A stretch of DNA of 10,707 bases from Candidatus Methylomirabilis sp. (lineage in GTDB: Bacteria; Patescibacteriota; Patescibacteriia; DYHP01). Below the pieces are notes generated by a model. The model had not been told where the DNA came from. It did not search any database and saw only the letters and a program-made list of their open reading frames with translations. A program made the translations under genes and the position numbers. Shown here one piece after another: positions 1 to 5,846 of this stretch. The stretch is taken from positions 1-10,707 of the forward strand of contig DYHP01000031.1 of assembly GCA_020724105.1 (NCBI GenBank), read 5' to 3'. How positions within the stretch are numbered: position 1 is the first letter of the stretch; each line of letters opens with the position of its first letter.

Positions 1-43
1 AACCGCGACTTTACGCGACTTACAACGCAACTTTACACTACTG
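1..43. repeat. Helically phased short repeat array A
   Basis: Four degenerate units, CGCGACTTTA, CGCGACTTACAA, CGCAACTTTA and CACTACTG, start at 4, 14, 26 and 36, so they recur every 10-12 bp, about one turn of DNA. The array resembles the arrays at 9449-9486 and, inverted, 9588-9622. It may continue left of the window. Function is unknown. Confidence 0.5.
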
Positions 44-52
44 ATTAAAATC

Positions 53-80
53 ACCCCGATTCTTTTGAACCGGGGTTTTT
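53..80 (+). terminator. Rho-independent terminator
   Basis: ACCCCG (53-58) pairs with CGGGGT (71-76), and inside it TTC pairs with GAA around a TTTT loop, with one A/C mismatch between the two helices. Five T residues follow on the plus strand. This suggests a plus-strand gene ending left of the window. On the minus strand the following sequence is only weakly T-rich, but the hairpin could also end the broken minus-strand gene at 124-371. Confidence 0.65.
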
Positions 81-123
81 GTTATGCTAATATTATCAGC
101 GATCAGTGAGTAAAATTAATGGA

Positions 124-371
124 CTACACCTTTTTCCCCAAAGCCTGGCGCAGTTTTTCCAATTTTTTATCTAATTTTTCTTTAATCCAAGTATTTTTAA
201 ATTCTTCTTCTGAAACCGGTGTAAATTCCTCGGTTTTGCTTTTCTAAATCCGCTCTATAACCCGGAATAAATTCAAGCAAAACGTCGGGCGATTTCAATA
301 CTCTCTCTGGCTTTTTTTGACCTTTTTTCTTCTTTTTTAACCGCTTCCGGCGGTTTTTCAAATGTTTCCAT
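124..371 (-). pseudogene. Small charged protein, broken by two frameshifts
   Basis: The reading starts at ATG 371-369 (METFEKPPEAVKKEEKRS...) and meets a stop at 275-273. The sense continues in the next frame (DVLLEFIPGYRADLEK) and then in the third frame (KTEEFTPVSEEEFKNTWIKE...LRQALGKKV), ending in TAG at 126-124. Skipping one base at each of two places would give one protein of about 80 residues, rich in Lys and Glu and with a probable C-terminal coiled helix. I do not recognise the family. The two shifts go in the same direction and are not in long homopolymers, so decay is as likely as sequencing error. A possible promoter lies at 442-469. The segment could also be non-coding, but the joined translation is too coherent to dismiss. 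Confidence 0.45.
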
Positions 372-390
372 ATCTTTTTTTATAATCCCG

Positions 391-409
391 CCCCGACTTT
401 AAGTCGGGG
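391..409. repeat. Class 2 palindrome (CCCCGACTT-T-AAGTCGGGG)
   Basis: A perfect 9-bp inverted repeat around one central T. It is a member of the short palindrome family also seen at 7308-7325, 7818-7836, 9382-9397 and, degenerate, 9497-9515. It lies in the leader of the broken minus-strand gene, between its putative promoter and its ATG. Confidence 0.7.
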
Positions 410-441
410 GGATTAGTTTTCATTTAATTCTCATCATTAAT

Positions 442-469
442 ATTGAATCATTTTTGTCTCAAAAGTCAA
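442..469 (-). promoter_or_regulatory. Putative promoter for the broken gene at 124-371
   Basis: On the minus strand TTGACT (469-464) is followed after 16 bp by TTCAAT (447-442). The -10 hexamer is preceded by TGA, an extended -10 signature. It is divergent from the plus-strand promoter at 502-530. The -10 matches only 4 of 6 consensus bases. Confidence 0.4.
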
Positions 470-501
470 GCGTTTCCATATCTCCTGTGATTGTACATGT
501 C

Positions 502-530
502 TTGATAAACTTTTTATCCTGCGGTATAAT
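502..530 (+). promoter_or_regulatory. Sigma-70-type promoter for the small membrane protein
   Basis: TTGATA (502-507), a 17-bp spacer and a perfect TATAAT (525-530). Transcription would begin near 537 and give a leader of about 140 nt before the ATG at 679. This is one of the best promoter matches in the window. Confidence 0.75.
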
Positions 531-536
531 AATCTG

Positions 537-678
537 TTAGACAAGAATTCCAACGGGAATAGGCCTGTTGGGATGAAATCGGTCTCTAACCCCGCGCCAC
601 GCAGGGCGCAGGGTGGGTAACAATTCTTTAGCAACCTTTAACCGCCTCGATTTATTGAGGCAGGGAGGGAAAAGAACC
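537..678 (+). promoter_or_regulatory. Structured 5' leader of the membrane protein
   Basis: Three hairpins follow one another. CCAACGGG (550-557) pairs with CCTGTTGG (564-571) with one G-U pair. ACCC-C-GCGCC (589-598) pairs with GGCGC-A-GGGT (605-614). CCTCGAT pairs with ATTGAGG just before 662. A strong Shine-Dalgarno (GGGAGGG, about 663-669) follows and precedes ATG 679. I could not match it to a known riboswitch class, and it may simply be another palindromic insertion. Confidence 0.4.
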
Positions 679-731
679 ATGTTGAAAAAACTCAGAGAGA
701 TGACAGGAATGAAAAAATCATTGCCTCTACA

Positions 732-1082
732 GTGGGTGTGATGATTCTGGTGAGCGCGGTATATCTTCTCATTTACTGGCTCGGTGGACATGTTGAAATT
801 GACGTCGCCTTCGTCGCCGTCCCCACCGCCTTCCTCGCCACCGCTTTCGTCGCCGTCGCCTTCGCCACTGCCGCCTTCATCGCTGACGAGTACAAGATAA
901 AATACTGGAAAATCTTGTTAGTGTTGCTGATGGAAATAGGTTTGTTGTTTGCGGCATTTACCCGCTGTGTCCCCCACATCGCCATTGCCGTATTGATGGC
1001 GATGGTTATCGCGCTCGCCGCAATTCTCATCGTAATTATCACAAGAAAAAGCGCGGTTGCGGCGGAAAAGATAGAGACCTAA
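732..1082 (+). CDS. Small multi-helix membrane protein, unknown function
   Basis: The open frame from GTG 732 encodes 116 residues with about four hydrophobic helices (roughly residues 2-18, 24-50, 59-78 and 82-103). I do not recognise a family. Helix 2 is low complexity, built from Val, Ala, Phe and Thr codons of the form NNC, and follows a drifting GTCGCC/TTCGCC triplet pattern at about 803-880. The start is doubtful. The only good ribosome site (GGGAGGG) serves ATG 679, whose frame (MLKKLREMTGMKKS) ends at a TGA after 20 codons. Adding one A to the A6 run at 712-717 would join it to the membrane frame as MLKKLREMTGMKKIIASTVG. The natural gene is therefore probably 679-1082, with a one-base deletion or an assembly error. 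It has its own promoter (502-530) and terminator (1125-1169). Confidence 0.6.
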   Translation: MGVMILVSAVYLLIYWLGGHVEIDVAFVAVPTAFLATAFVAVAFATAAFIADEYKIKYWKILLVLLMEIGLLFAAFTRCVPHIAIAVLMAMVIALAAILIVIITRKSAVAAEKIET

Positions 1083-1124
1083 AGGTCTTCACTGTATTGC
1101 TCTCAAAATCCCAATCCCACTCAC

Positions 1125-1169
1125 GGGTCAAGCCTGCTTATTAGCAGACAAGCGCAAGACCCTTTTTTT
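1125..1169 (+). terminator. Rho-independent terminator of the membrane protein gene
   Basis: GGGTC (1125-1129) pairs with GACCC (1158-1162), and inside it CTGCT (1134-1138) pairs with AGCAG (1143-1147). Seven T residues follow (1163-1169). It lies 43 bp after the stop codon. Confidence 0.6.
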
Positions 1170-1171
1170 GC

Positions 1172-1230
1172 GCGCACTTTCGTGCGCTATTCCAAAGGCT
1201 ATTCCAAACGCTGGGCAAGATGCCTAGCGT
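1172..1230. repeat. Two hairpins between convergent genes
   Basis: GCGCAC (1172-1177) pairs with GTGCGC (1182-1187) around a 4-nt loop. ACGCT-GGGCA (1208-1217) pairs with TGCCT-AGCGT (1221-1230) with one mismatch, and CCTTTTATTT follows. They may be back-up terminators or palindromic insertions. I see no gene here. Confidence 0.4.
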
Positions 1231-1284
1231 CCTTTTATTTAGACGCCCGGTTGTTAGATTTCGTAAATCCCGTTGGATTTATGG

Positions 1285-1317
1285 AAAAGTGGTCAAAGAT
1301 TAGCTTTGACCACTTTT
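1285..1317. terminator. Bidirectional hairpin terminator
   Basis: A perfect 14-bp inverted repeat, AAAAGTGGTCAAAG (1285-1298) with CTTTGACCACTTTT (1304-1317), around a 5-nt loop. Each strand ends the stem with four T residues. It sits between the plus-strand membrane gene and the minus-strand gene ending at 1347, so it probably ends transcription from both sides. Confidence 0.7.
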
Positions 1318-1346
1318 ATGAATTTTCCTCCTTGTTTTTATCATTT

Positions 1347-1631
1347 TTAATTGCGCAAATTCTTCGCCTGCATACGCCAAATAAAAGTAAAAATAAAAAA
1401 CCCAATCGCCATTAAAATTCCGCTCGCGTGAAATCCGCTAAAAATCCAATATACAAAATTTAAAAGGCAGAGAATCGCGCCTAAAACGCACTTTATCGCA
1501 ACCGACCAGAAACCGACGCTTTTCTTCAGAATATACTTCTGAATCATTTCTTTTGTGATGAGACATCCTATAATCAAAAACAAAATAAAGATTACGCCCG
1601 AAAGCAAAAGGATTAAAGGATGCGTTTCCAT
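1347..1631 (-). CDS. Three-helix membrane protein, unknown function
   Basis: 94 residues beginning METHPLILLL. The start at 1631 is preferred over an upstream in-frame ATG (1709) because AGGAGG lies about 5 nt before it and the protein then begins directly with a membrane segment. Hydrophobic helices fall at about residues 5-25, 44-66 and 68-86. Lys-rich turns separate them (KYILKK at 32-37) and the C-terminus is basic. No signature residue lets me name a family. A small hairpin (CCGCC/GGCGG, 1643-1656) abuts the Shine-Dalgarno, so it could modulate translation, which is inference only. The gene stands alone, with a probable promoter at 1756-1784 and a terminator at 1285-1317. Confidence 0.65.
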   Translation of the reverse strand: METHPLILLLSGVIFILFLIIGCLITKEMIQKYILKKSVGFWSVAIKCVLGAILCLLNFVYWIFSGFHASGILMAIGFFIFTFIWRMQAKNLRN

Positions 1632-1755
1632 TTTTCCTCCTCCCGCCAAACGGCGGATTGTTAAAATTCTTTCCTTCTCCGTCCAATGACATACCCCCTG
1701 TCTCGCCACAGTCCCAACAAATCAGGACAAAGGCGGACTTGTTGCAGATAATTAT

Positions 1756-1784
1756 ATCTAATCAAATACCGCCGGTTTTGTCAA
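1756..1784 (-). promoter_or_regulatory. Putative promoter of the three-helix membrane protein
   Basis: On the minus strand a perfect TTGACA (1784-1779) is followed after 17 bp by TTAGAT (1761-1756), preceded by TGA as in an extended -10. A perfect TATAAT lies slightly downstream (1756-1751) but 22 bp from the -35, too far for normal use with it. The leader is about 115 nt. Confidence 0.5.
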
Positions 1785-1816
1785 TATTTAACAACATATT
1801 TAACACAACTTTCTTC

Positions 1817-1845
1817 TTGACTTCTGAATCAAAATCTGGTACCAT
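1817..1845 (+). promoter_or_regulatory. Extended -10 promoter of gyrB
   Basis: TTGACT (1817-1822), a 17-bp spacer and TACCAT (1840-1845), with TG at 1837-1838 giving the TGn extended -10 form. Transcription would begin near 1852, leaving only about 20 nt before the gyrB ATG, which has no strong Shine-Dalgarno. Confidence 0.55.
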
Positions 1846-1872
1846 ATTTATATGTAAAATGAAAGAAATTCT

Positions 1873-3963
1873 ATGTCCAAAAAGTCAAAAAAAGGGCTAC
1901 AATTGAAGAAAAAATCAACCACTCCTAATGTTAGAAAAGTGAAAGCGGCCGCAGGAGAACAATACACTGCCAAACAGATTACGGTTTTGGAAGGTTTGGA
2001 ACCGGTCAGACGCAGACCCGGCATGTATATCGGTTCAACCGGCGCCTCAGGCTTGCATCATTTGGTCTGGGAAGTGATTGACAACTCCATTGACGAAGCA
2101 ATGGGAGATTATTGCGATGAAATCACCGCCACGCTTCATCCCGGAAATCTCGTCTCTGTGGAAGACAACGGCCGCGGCATTCCGGTTGATATTCACAAAC
2201 AATACAAGGTTTCCGCTTTGGAGTTAGTGATGACAAAACTTCACGCCGGCGGAAAATTCGGTGAAGGCGGTTACAAAGTTTCAGGCGGCTTGCACGGCGT
2301 CGGCGTTTCGGTGGTCAACGCTTTGTCAACTTATCTTAAAGCCGAAGTCTACCGCGACGGAAAAATCTGGGCGCAAGAATACATTCGCGGCAAGCCAAAA
2401 ACGAAAGTTAAAGCCGTTGGCAAAACGTCAAAACACGGAACCAAAATTACTTTTGAAGCAGATGCGGAAATTTTTGAAAAAGTTGAATATAATTTGAAAA
2501 CCATTTACGACCATCTGAGGCAGCAGGCGTTTTTAACCAAGGGTGTGACGATTAACATTGTTGACGAAAGAATCAAAAACGAAAAAAGCGTTTACTCTTT
2601 TTATTTTGAAGGCGGCATCGCCTCGTTCATCCATTCAATTAACCGCGCCTGCGCCAAGCGAGGCGAAAGCGTGTTTTACGCCCAAAAAGAAGTCAGCGGC
2701 GTCAATGTTGAAATTGCCGTGCAATACACCGACGATTTTAAGGAAACCGTTTTAGCTTTTGCCAATAACATTTACAACCCTGACGGCGGCATGCATTTAA
2801 TGGGCTTTCGCACCGCCTTAACGAGAGTCCTGAACAATTACGCCAGAAAACAAGGTTATCTTAAAGAAAAAGAAGACAACCTAACCGGCGAAGACGTGCG
2901 CGAAGGCCTTAACGCAGTCATTTCGGTAAAAATTAAAAATCCCCAGTTTGAAGGCCAAACCAAATCAAAATTGGGCAACCCCGAAGCAAGAACCGCGGTT
3001 GAAGCGGTGACAAACGACGCTTTTGCCGCCTTTTTGGAAGAGCATCCAAAAGACGGCGAAGCGATTATCACCAAGTGCATCCTTTCGGCCAAAGCGAGAA
3101 TCGCCGCCAAAGCCGCCCGCGAAACCGTTATCAGAAAAGGGTTTTTGGAAGGCATGACTTTGCCGGGAAAATTAGCCGACTGTTCATCGCGCGATTCCGA
3201 CAAGTCAGAACTTTACATAGTGGAAGGCGACAGCGCCGGCGGCTCAGCCAGACAAGGCCGCGATCGTGATTTTCAGGCGATTTTGCCTCTACGGGGCAAA
3301 ATTTTAAATATTGAAAAATCTCGGCTTGATAAAATGCTCGCCAATAATGAAATCAAATCCTTGATTATCGCCTTGGGCACCAACATCGGCGAACAATTTA
3401 ACATAGAAAATCTGCGCTACAATAAAATAATCCTGATGACTGATGCCGATGTTGACGGCGCTCACATCAGGACCTTGCTTTTAACGCTGTTCTTCCGCCA
3501 TTTTCCTGAAATCATCAAGCAGGGACATCTTTACATCGCCCAACCGCCGCTCTACCGCCTACAGCACGGCAAGGAGATTCTTTATGCTTACAACGACGAA
3601 GAAAAAGAAAAACTGACAAAACAGATAACGGCTAAAAAAGAGGCGGTCGCCAAACTAAAACCACCCAAACAAGCTAAAAAGAAAAAAGTTGAAGCGGAAA
3701 TCACGGCAGAAACCGCCGAAGCGGCGGAAGTTGAAATCTTAAAAGGCGTTTCAATCCAGCGCTACAAAGGTCTTGGCGAAATGAATCCAGAACAATTGTG
3801 GGAAACGACAATGAACCCGGCAAATCGCCTGCTTAAAATCGTGACGATTGAAGACGCTAAAGCGGCTGATGAAATTTTTGACATTTTAATGGGCACCGAA
3901 GTTGAACCCCGCAAACGTTTCATCCAAACCCGCGCGAAGAGCGTGAAGAATTTGGATATCTAA
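1873..3963 (+). CDS. gyrB: DNA gyrase subunit B
   Basis: This is the ATPase subunit of the type IIA topoisomerase that, with GyrA, adds negative supercoils to DNA. The GHKL ATPase domain shows E67 and N71 (EVIDNSIDEA), DNGRGIP (98-104) and the glycine-rich lid GGLHGVG (138-144). The transducer lysine lies in QTK (362-364). The TOPRIM domain has EGDSAGG from E451 and the metal-binding DADVD (524-528), followed by QRYKGLGE (629-636) and the typical ending VKNLDI. The length is 696 residues, close to the short B. subtilis-type GyrB (about 640) rather than the long E. coli form. The excess comes from a Lys-rich N-terminal extension of about 25 residues and a Lys/Ala/Glu-rich insert at about 575-625. 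ParE is less likely given the overall motif wording. It is transcribed alone from 1817-1845 and ends at the terminator at 4021-4043. No palindromic element interrupts it. Confidence 0.97.
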   Translation: MSKKSKKGLQLKKKSTTPNVRKVKAAAGEQYTAKQITVLEGLEPVRRRPGMYIGSTGASGLHHLVWEVIDNSIDEAMGDYCDEITATLHPGNLVSVEDNGRGIPVDIHKQYKVSALELVMTKLHAGGKFGEGGYKVSGGLHGVGVSVVNALSTYLKAEVYRDGKIWAQEYIRGKPKTKVKAVGKTSKHGTKITFEADAEIFEKVEYNLKTIYDHLRQQAFLTKGVTINIVDERIKNEKSVYSFYFEGGIASFIHSINRACAKRGESVFYAQKEVSGVNVEIAVQYTDDFKETVLAFANNIYNPDGGMHLMGFRTALTRVLNNYARKQGYLKEKEDNLTGEDVREGLNAVISVKIKNPQFEGQTKSKLGNPEARTAVEAVTNDAFAAFLEEHPKDGEAIITKCILSAKARIAAKAARETVIRKGFLEGMTLPGKLADCSSRDSDKSELYIVEGDSAGGSARQGRDRDFQAILPLRGKILNIEKSRLDKMLANNEIKSLIIALGTNIGEQFNIENLRYNKIILMTDADVDGAHIRTLLLTLFFRHFPEIIKQGHLYIAQPPLYRLQHGKEILYAYNDEEKEKLTKQITAKKEAVAKLKPPKQAKKKKVEAEITAETAEAAEVEILKGVSIQRYKGLGEMNPEQLWETTMNPANRLLKIVTIEDAKAADEIFDILMGTEVEPRKRFIQTRAKSVKNLDI

Positions 3964-3976
3964 AAATAGTTAGATT

Positions 3977-3995
3977 AGTTATAAGTTATAAGTTA
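3977..3995. repeat. 7-bp tandem repeat AGTTATA
   Basis: AGTTATA occurs at 3977-3983 and 3984-3990, with a partial AGTTA copy at 3991-3995, directly after the gyrB stop. It is short and may be trivial slippage in A/T-rich DNA. Confidence 0.5.
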
Positions 3996-4020
3996 GAACT
4001 AACCAAAAACTAATAATTAA

Positions 4021-4043
4021 AAACTCCGATTTTTTCGGAGTTT
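4021..4043. terminator. Bidirectional terminator between gyrB and proS
   Basis: AAACTCCGA (4021-4029) and TCGGAGTTT (4035-4043) form a 9-bp perfect stem with a 5-T loop. The plus strand continues with T to 4047. The minus strand reads TCGGAGTTTTTAATT, so the hairpin can end both convergent transcripts. Confidence 0.85.
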
Positions 4044-4049
4044 TTTTGG

Positions 4050-4070
4050 ATTCCGCATCAAGTGCGGAAT
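4050..4070. repeat. Inverted repeat ATTCCGCA-TGCGGAAT
   Basis: ATTCCGCA (4050-4057) and TGCGGAAT (4063-4070) enclose TCAAG, and GACA follows. The form resembles GGATTCCGC...GCGGAATGACA repeats that I recall from several bacterial genomes. It lies 10 bp after the proS stop, next to the terminator. Confidence 0.6.
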
Positions 4071-4079
4071 GACAGTGGG

Positions 4080-5378
4080 TTAAGATAACTTTTTTATCAA
4101 ATCCTTTATTTTTACAATCTCCGCTTTTCCGCTTTGGCGGTATTTTAGTTCCACTGAATCTTTGGCGAGAGTTTTTTCGGAAACGAGAATTCGGAGCGGG
4201 ATGCCGATTAAATCGGCGTCGGCAAATTTTTCGCCCGCCGAGACATCCAAACGATCGTCCCATAAAACTTCCCACTCGGCTTTTTCTAATATTTCACAAA
4301 CTTTTTTGGCCGCCTTGCGGACATTGGATTTATCGTCTTTACTTAAATCCAAAAGATGGACGCAACAAGGCGAAACTTCTTCTGGCCAGATAATTCCCTT
4401 GTCGTCGTGCCAAACTTCCACAATCGCGCCTAAAATCCTTGACGGGCCCAAACCATAACATCCCATAATCACCGCTTGCTCCTTGCCATCTTTTGACATA
4501 AATTTAAGGTTCATCGGCTTTGAATACTTTGTTCCGAGTTTGAAAATGTTGCCGACTTCAATCGCTTTGCCGATTAAAACTTTCCTTCCGCATTTCGGGC
4601 ACTTGTCGCCAGCGTAGACCTCGGCGATTTCTTTGTTTTGGGCAAAATCGCATTTTGTATCGAGACCCGGTCTCCCTGGGAGACCGGGTCTCCTCACATT
4701 TTTCTCGCAATAAAATATCGTATCCTCGCCGGTTTCGACCAAAACCTGGAATTCGTGCGAATGCTCTTTGGAAAACACGCCGCCCGAGGCTTCAACCACC
4801 ATTGCTTCCAAACCGCAGCGCTTGAAAATTCTTAAATACGCCTCTTTTACTTTTTCGTAATAACCGTCCAGGTCTTCTTTGGTCGCATGGAAACTGTATA
4901 AGTCTTTCATGGAAAATTCCCTGCCGCGCAAAAGGCCTGATTTGGCGCGCGGTTCGTTTCTGAATTTGTCTTGAATTTGATACAAGGCAAACGGCAAGTC
5001 CTTATACGAACTGATTTTGGCGCGAGCAATGTCAACCACCGGCTCTTCGTGCGTTGTGCTAAGTCCCAGCCACGCCCCTCCCCTGCCTTCAAATTGAAAC
5101 ATTATTTCTTTAAGCGATTCCCACCTGCCGGTTTCATCCCATAATTCTTTGCTCTGGAGCGCGGACATTAAAATTTCCTGGCCGCCGACGGCGTTAATTT
5201 CCTCGCGGACAATGTCTTTTATTTTTTCAAAAACTCTTAAACCGAGCGGTAAATAACTCCACACGCCGGACATCACTTTATGCGCAAAACCGGCCCGTAT
5301 TAATAATTGAGAATTTATTGCCTCTTCATCCGACGGCATTGTTTTTGAAGTTTTTCCGAACAATTTTGAGTATAACAT
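4080..5378 (-). CDS. proS: Prolyl-tRNA synthetase, compact form
   Basis: Charges tRNA-Pro with proline (class II aminoacyl-tRNA synthetase, cytoplasmic). Motif 1 lies around GVWSYLPLGLRVFEKI (38-53). Motif 2 is FRNEPRAKSGLLRGREFSMK (139-158), motif 3 is GLGPSRILGAIVE (309-321), and the anticodon-binding domain starts at about 335. At 432 residues it lacks the roughly 180-residue editing insertion of the E. coli-type enzyme. A zinc-ribbon-like segment has C224, C243, C260 and C263. The first pair is separated by 18 residues because a palindromic DNA element encodes NVRRPGLPGRPGLDTK (227-242), and without it the sequence reads CEKCDFAQN, a normal CxxC. Start 5378 has a weak AAGG upstream. The leader is filled by a palindromic repeat complex (5387-5506). 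It follows the DUF6922-like gene and thrS in the same direction, and no clear promoter of its own is visible. Confidence 0.95.
   Translation of the reverse strand: MLYSKLFGKTSKTMPSDEEAINSQLLIRAGFAHKVMSGVWSYLPLGLRVFEKIKDIVREEINAVGGQEILMSALQSKELWDETGRWESLKEIMFQFEGRGGAWLGLSTTHEEPVVDIARAKISSYKDLPFALYQIQDKFRNEPRAKSGLLRGREFSMKDLYSFHATKEDLDGYYEKVKEAYLRIFKRCGLEAMVVEASGGVFSKEHSHEFQVLVETGEDTIFYCEKNVRRPGLPGRPGLDTKCDFAQNKEIAEVYAGDKCPKCGRKVLIGKAIEVGNIFKLGTKYSKPMNLKFMSKDGKEQAVIMGCYGLGPSRILGAIVEVWHDDKGIIWPEEVSPCCVHLLDLSKDDKSNVRKAAKKVCEILEKAEWEVLWDDRLDVSAGEKFADADLIGIPLRILVSEKTLAKDSVELKYRQSGKAEIVKIKDLIKKLS
4656..4703. repeat. In-frame palindromic element inside proS
   Basis: GAGACCCGGTCTCCC (4662-4676) and GGGAGACCGGGTCTC (4678-4692) form a perfect 15-bp inverted repeat around one T. 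Each half is itself a palindrome (GAGACC-N-GGTCTC at 4662-4674 and 4680-4692), so a cruciform could fold in two ways. CATTTT flanks the element on both sides (4651-4656 and 4697-4702), like a target duplication. Removing 48 nt (4656-4703) restores a continuous ProRS reading with a CxxC pair. Confidence 0.8.
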
Positions 5379-5386
5379 AAATTACC

Positions 5387-5506
5387 TTGAATTACGAAAT
5401 GCAGTTATTGCCTGAGCCTGTTGAAGGCATAACTGCATAATTAAGCCAAAATTTTACCCTTCGACAGGGCTCAGGGAATAAAATTTTGGCCATTTCGTAA
5501 ATTCAA
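5387..5506. repeat. Three-way palindromic complex with two class 1 tips
   Basis: Outer arms TTGAATTACGAAATG (5387-5401) and CATTTCGTAAATTCAA (5491-5506) pair except for one extra base. They enclose two hairpins. In the first, TGCAGTTAT (5400-5408) pairs with ATAACTGCA (5429-5437), with tip GCCTGAGCCTGTTGAAGGC. In the second, GCCAAAATTTTA (5445-5456) pairs with TAAAATTTTGGC (5479-5490), with tip CCCTTCGACAGGGCTCAGGG. The two tips are inverted copies of one motif on unrelated stems. The complex fills the gap between the DUF6922-like gene and proS. Confidence 0.8.
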
Positions 5507-5724
5507 AGTAAATAAAGAAACCAAAAAGATTTTGACTTAGAATGAAGCGCGCGCGATTTTTTTACAACATCCTCTATGAGCTTGTGAGAATATTTATGCC
5601 AAACCCATTTTATCTCTTCATCATTGCCTAAATCCAATACTCGCTCAATAATATATCGAGCGTGTTTTTTAGAATTAATTTTTTTAGGGTCAGTGTCCCA
5701 AAACAATGTTTGTCTAAAACGCAT
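5503..5724 (-). CDS. DUF6922-like small protein, probably C-terminally truncated
   Basis: 73 residues beginning MRFRQTLFWDTDPKKINSKK. The pattern LFWD, then a helix with YIIERVLDLGNDEEIKWVW, and then VVKKSRALHSKSKSFWFLYL agrees with my memory of the DUF6922 family. Members of that family are often found beside AbiEii-type nucleotidyltransferases, as in type IV toxin-antitoxin loci. No such partner is present here. Family members usually continue for about 20 residues beyond the FW.xYF region. This one stops at FWFLYLL, exactly where the outer arm of the repeat complex (5491-5506) begins, so the repeat probably cut off the end. ATG 5724 is preceded by AAGGA at suitable spacing, and a very good promoter lies at 5747-5775, so the gene is likely transcribed. 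Its activity is uncertain. Confidence 0.65.
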   Translation of the reverse strand: MRFRQTLFWDTDPKKINSKKHARYIIERVLDLGNDEEIKWVWHKYSHKLIEDVVKKSRALHSKSKSFWFLYLL

Positions 5725-5746
5725 ACTTAAATTCCTTAGTACTTAA

Positions 5747-5775
5747 ATTATATCATATTTCAGCCAAAAAATCAA
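5747..5775 (-). promoter_or_regulatory. Strong promoter of the DUF6922-like gene
   Basis: On the minus strand TTGATT (5775-5770), exactly 17 bp, then a perfect TATAAT (5752-5747) preceded by TGA (extended -10). Transcription would start near 5740. It may also supply proS downstream, because I see no better promoter between them. Confidence 0.8.
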
Positions 5776-5782
5776 GTGGCGC

Positions 5783-5807
5783 ATTATCGTAGTTAAACTA
5801 CGATAAT
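5783..5807. repeat. Perfect 12-bp palindrome upstream of the DUF6922-like promoter
   Basis: ATTATCGTAGTT (5783-5794) and AACTACGATAAT (5796-5807) around one A. It lies 8 bp upstream of the -35 and 40 bp past the thrS stop. It could be an operator for the adjacent promoter or a hairpin ending thrS, though no T-run follows on the minus strand. Confidence 0.6.
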
Positions 5808-5846
5808 AGACGTAAATTAATTTCGCGCAAATTTTAACAAAAATAC

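Noticed and set aside
437..791. Two overlapping minus-strand ORFs (65 and 84 residues) covering the leader
   Set aside because: They run across the plus-strand promoter, hairpins and Shine-Dalgarno, have no ribosome site, and their composition does not look like protein.
773..1042. 89-residue minus-strand ORF opposite the small membrane protein
   Set aside because: It arises because the plus-strand gene uses NNC/NNG codons in a triplet pattern. It lacks a promoter and ribosome site, and the plus-strand protein has coherent membrane helices.
1438..1692. 84-residue minus-strand ORF with a GGGGG before its ATG
   Set aside because: It overlaps the three-helix membrane protein in another frame. 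The membrane frame has the better ribosome site and hydrophobic pattern.
1873..3963. ParE (topoisomerase IV) instead of GyrB
   Set aside because: The motif wording, the length class and the VKNLDI ending agree better with GyrB. A tree including both families would settle it.
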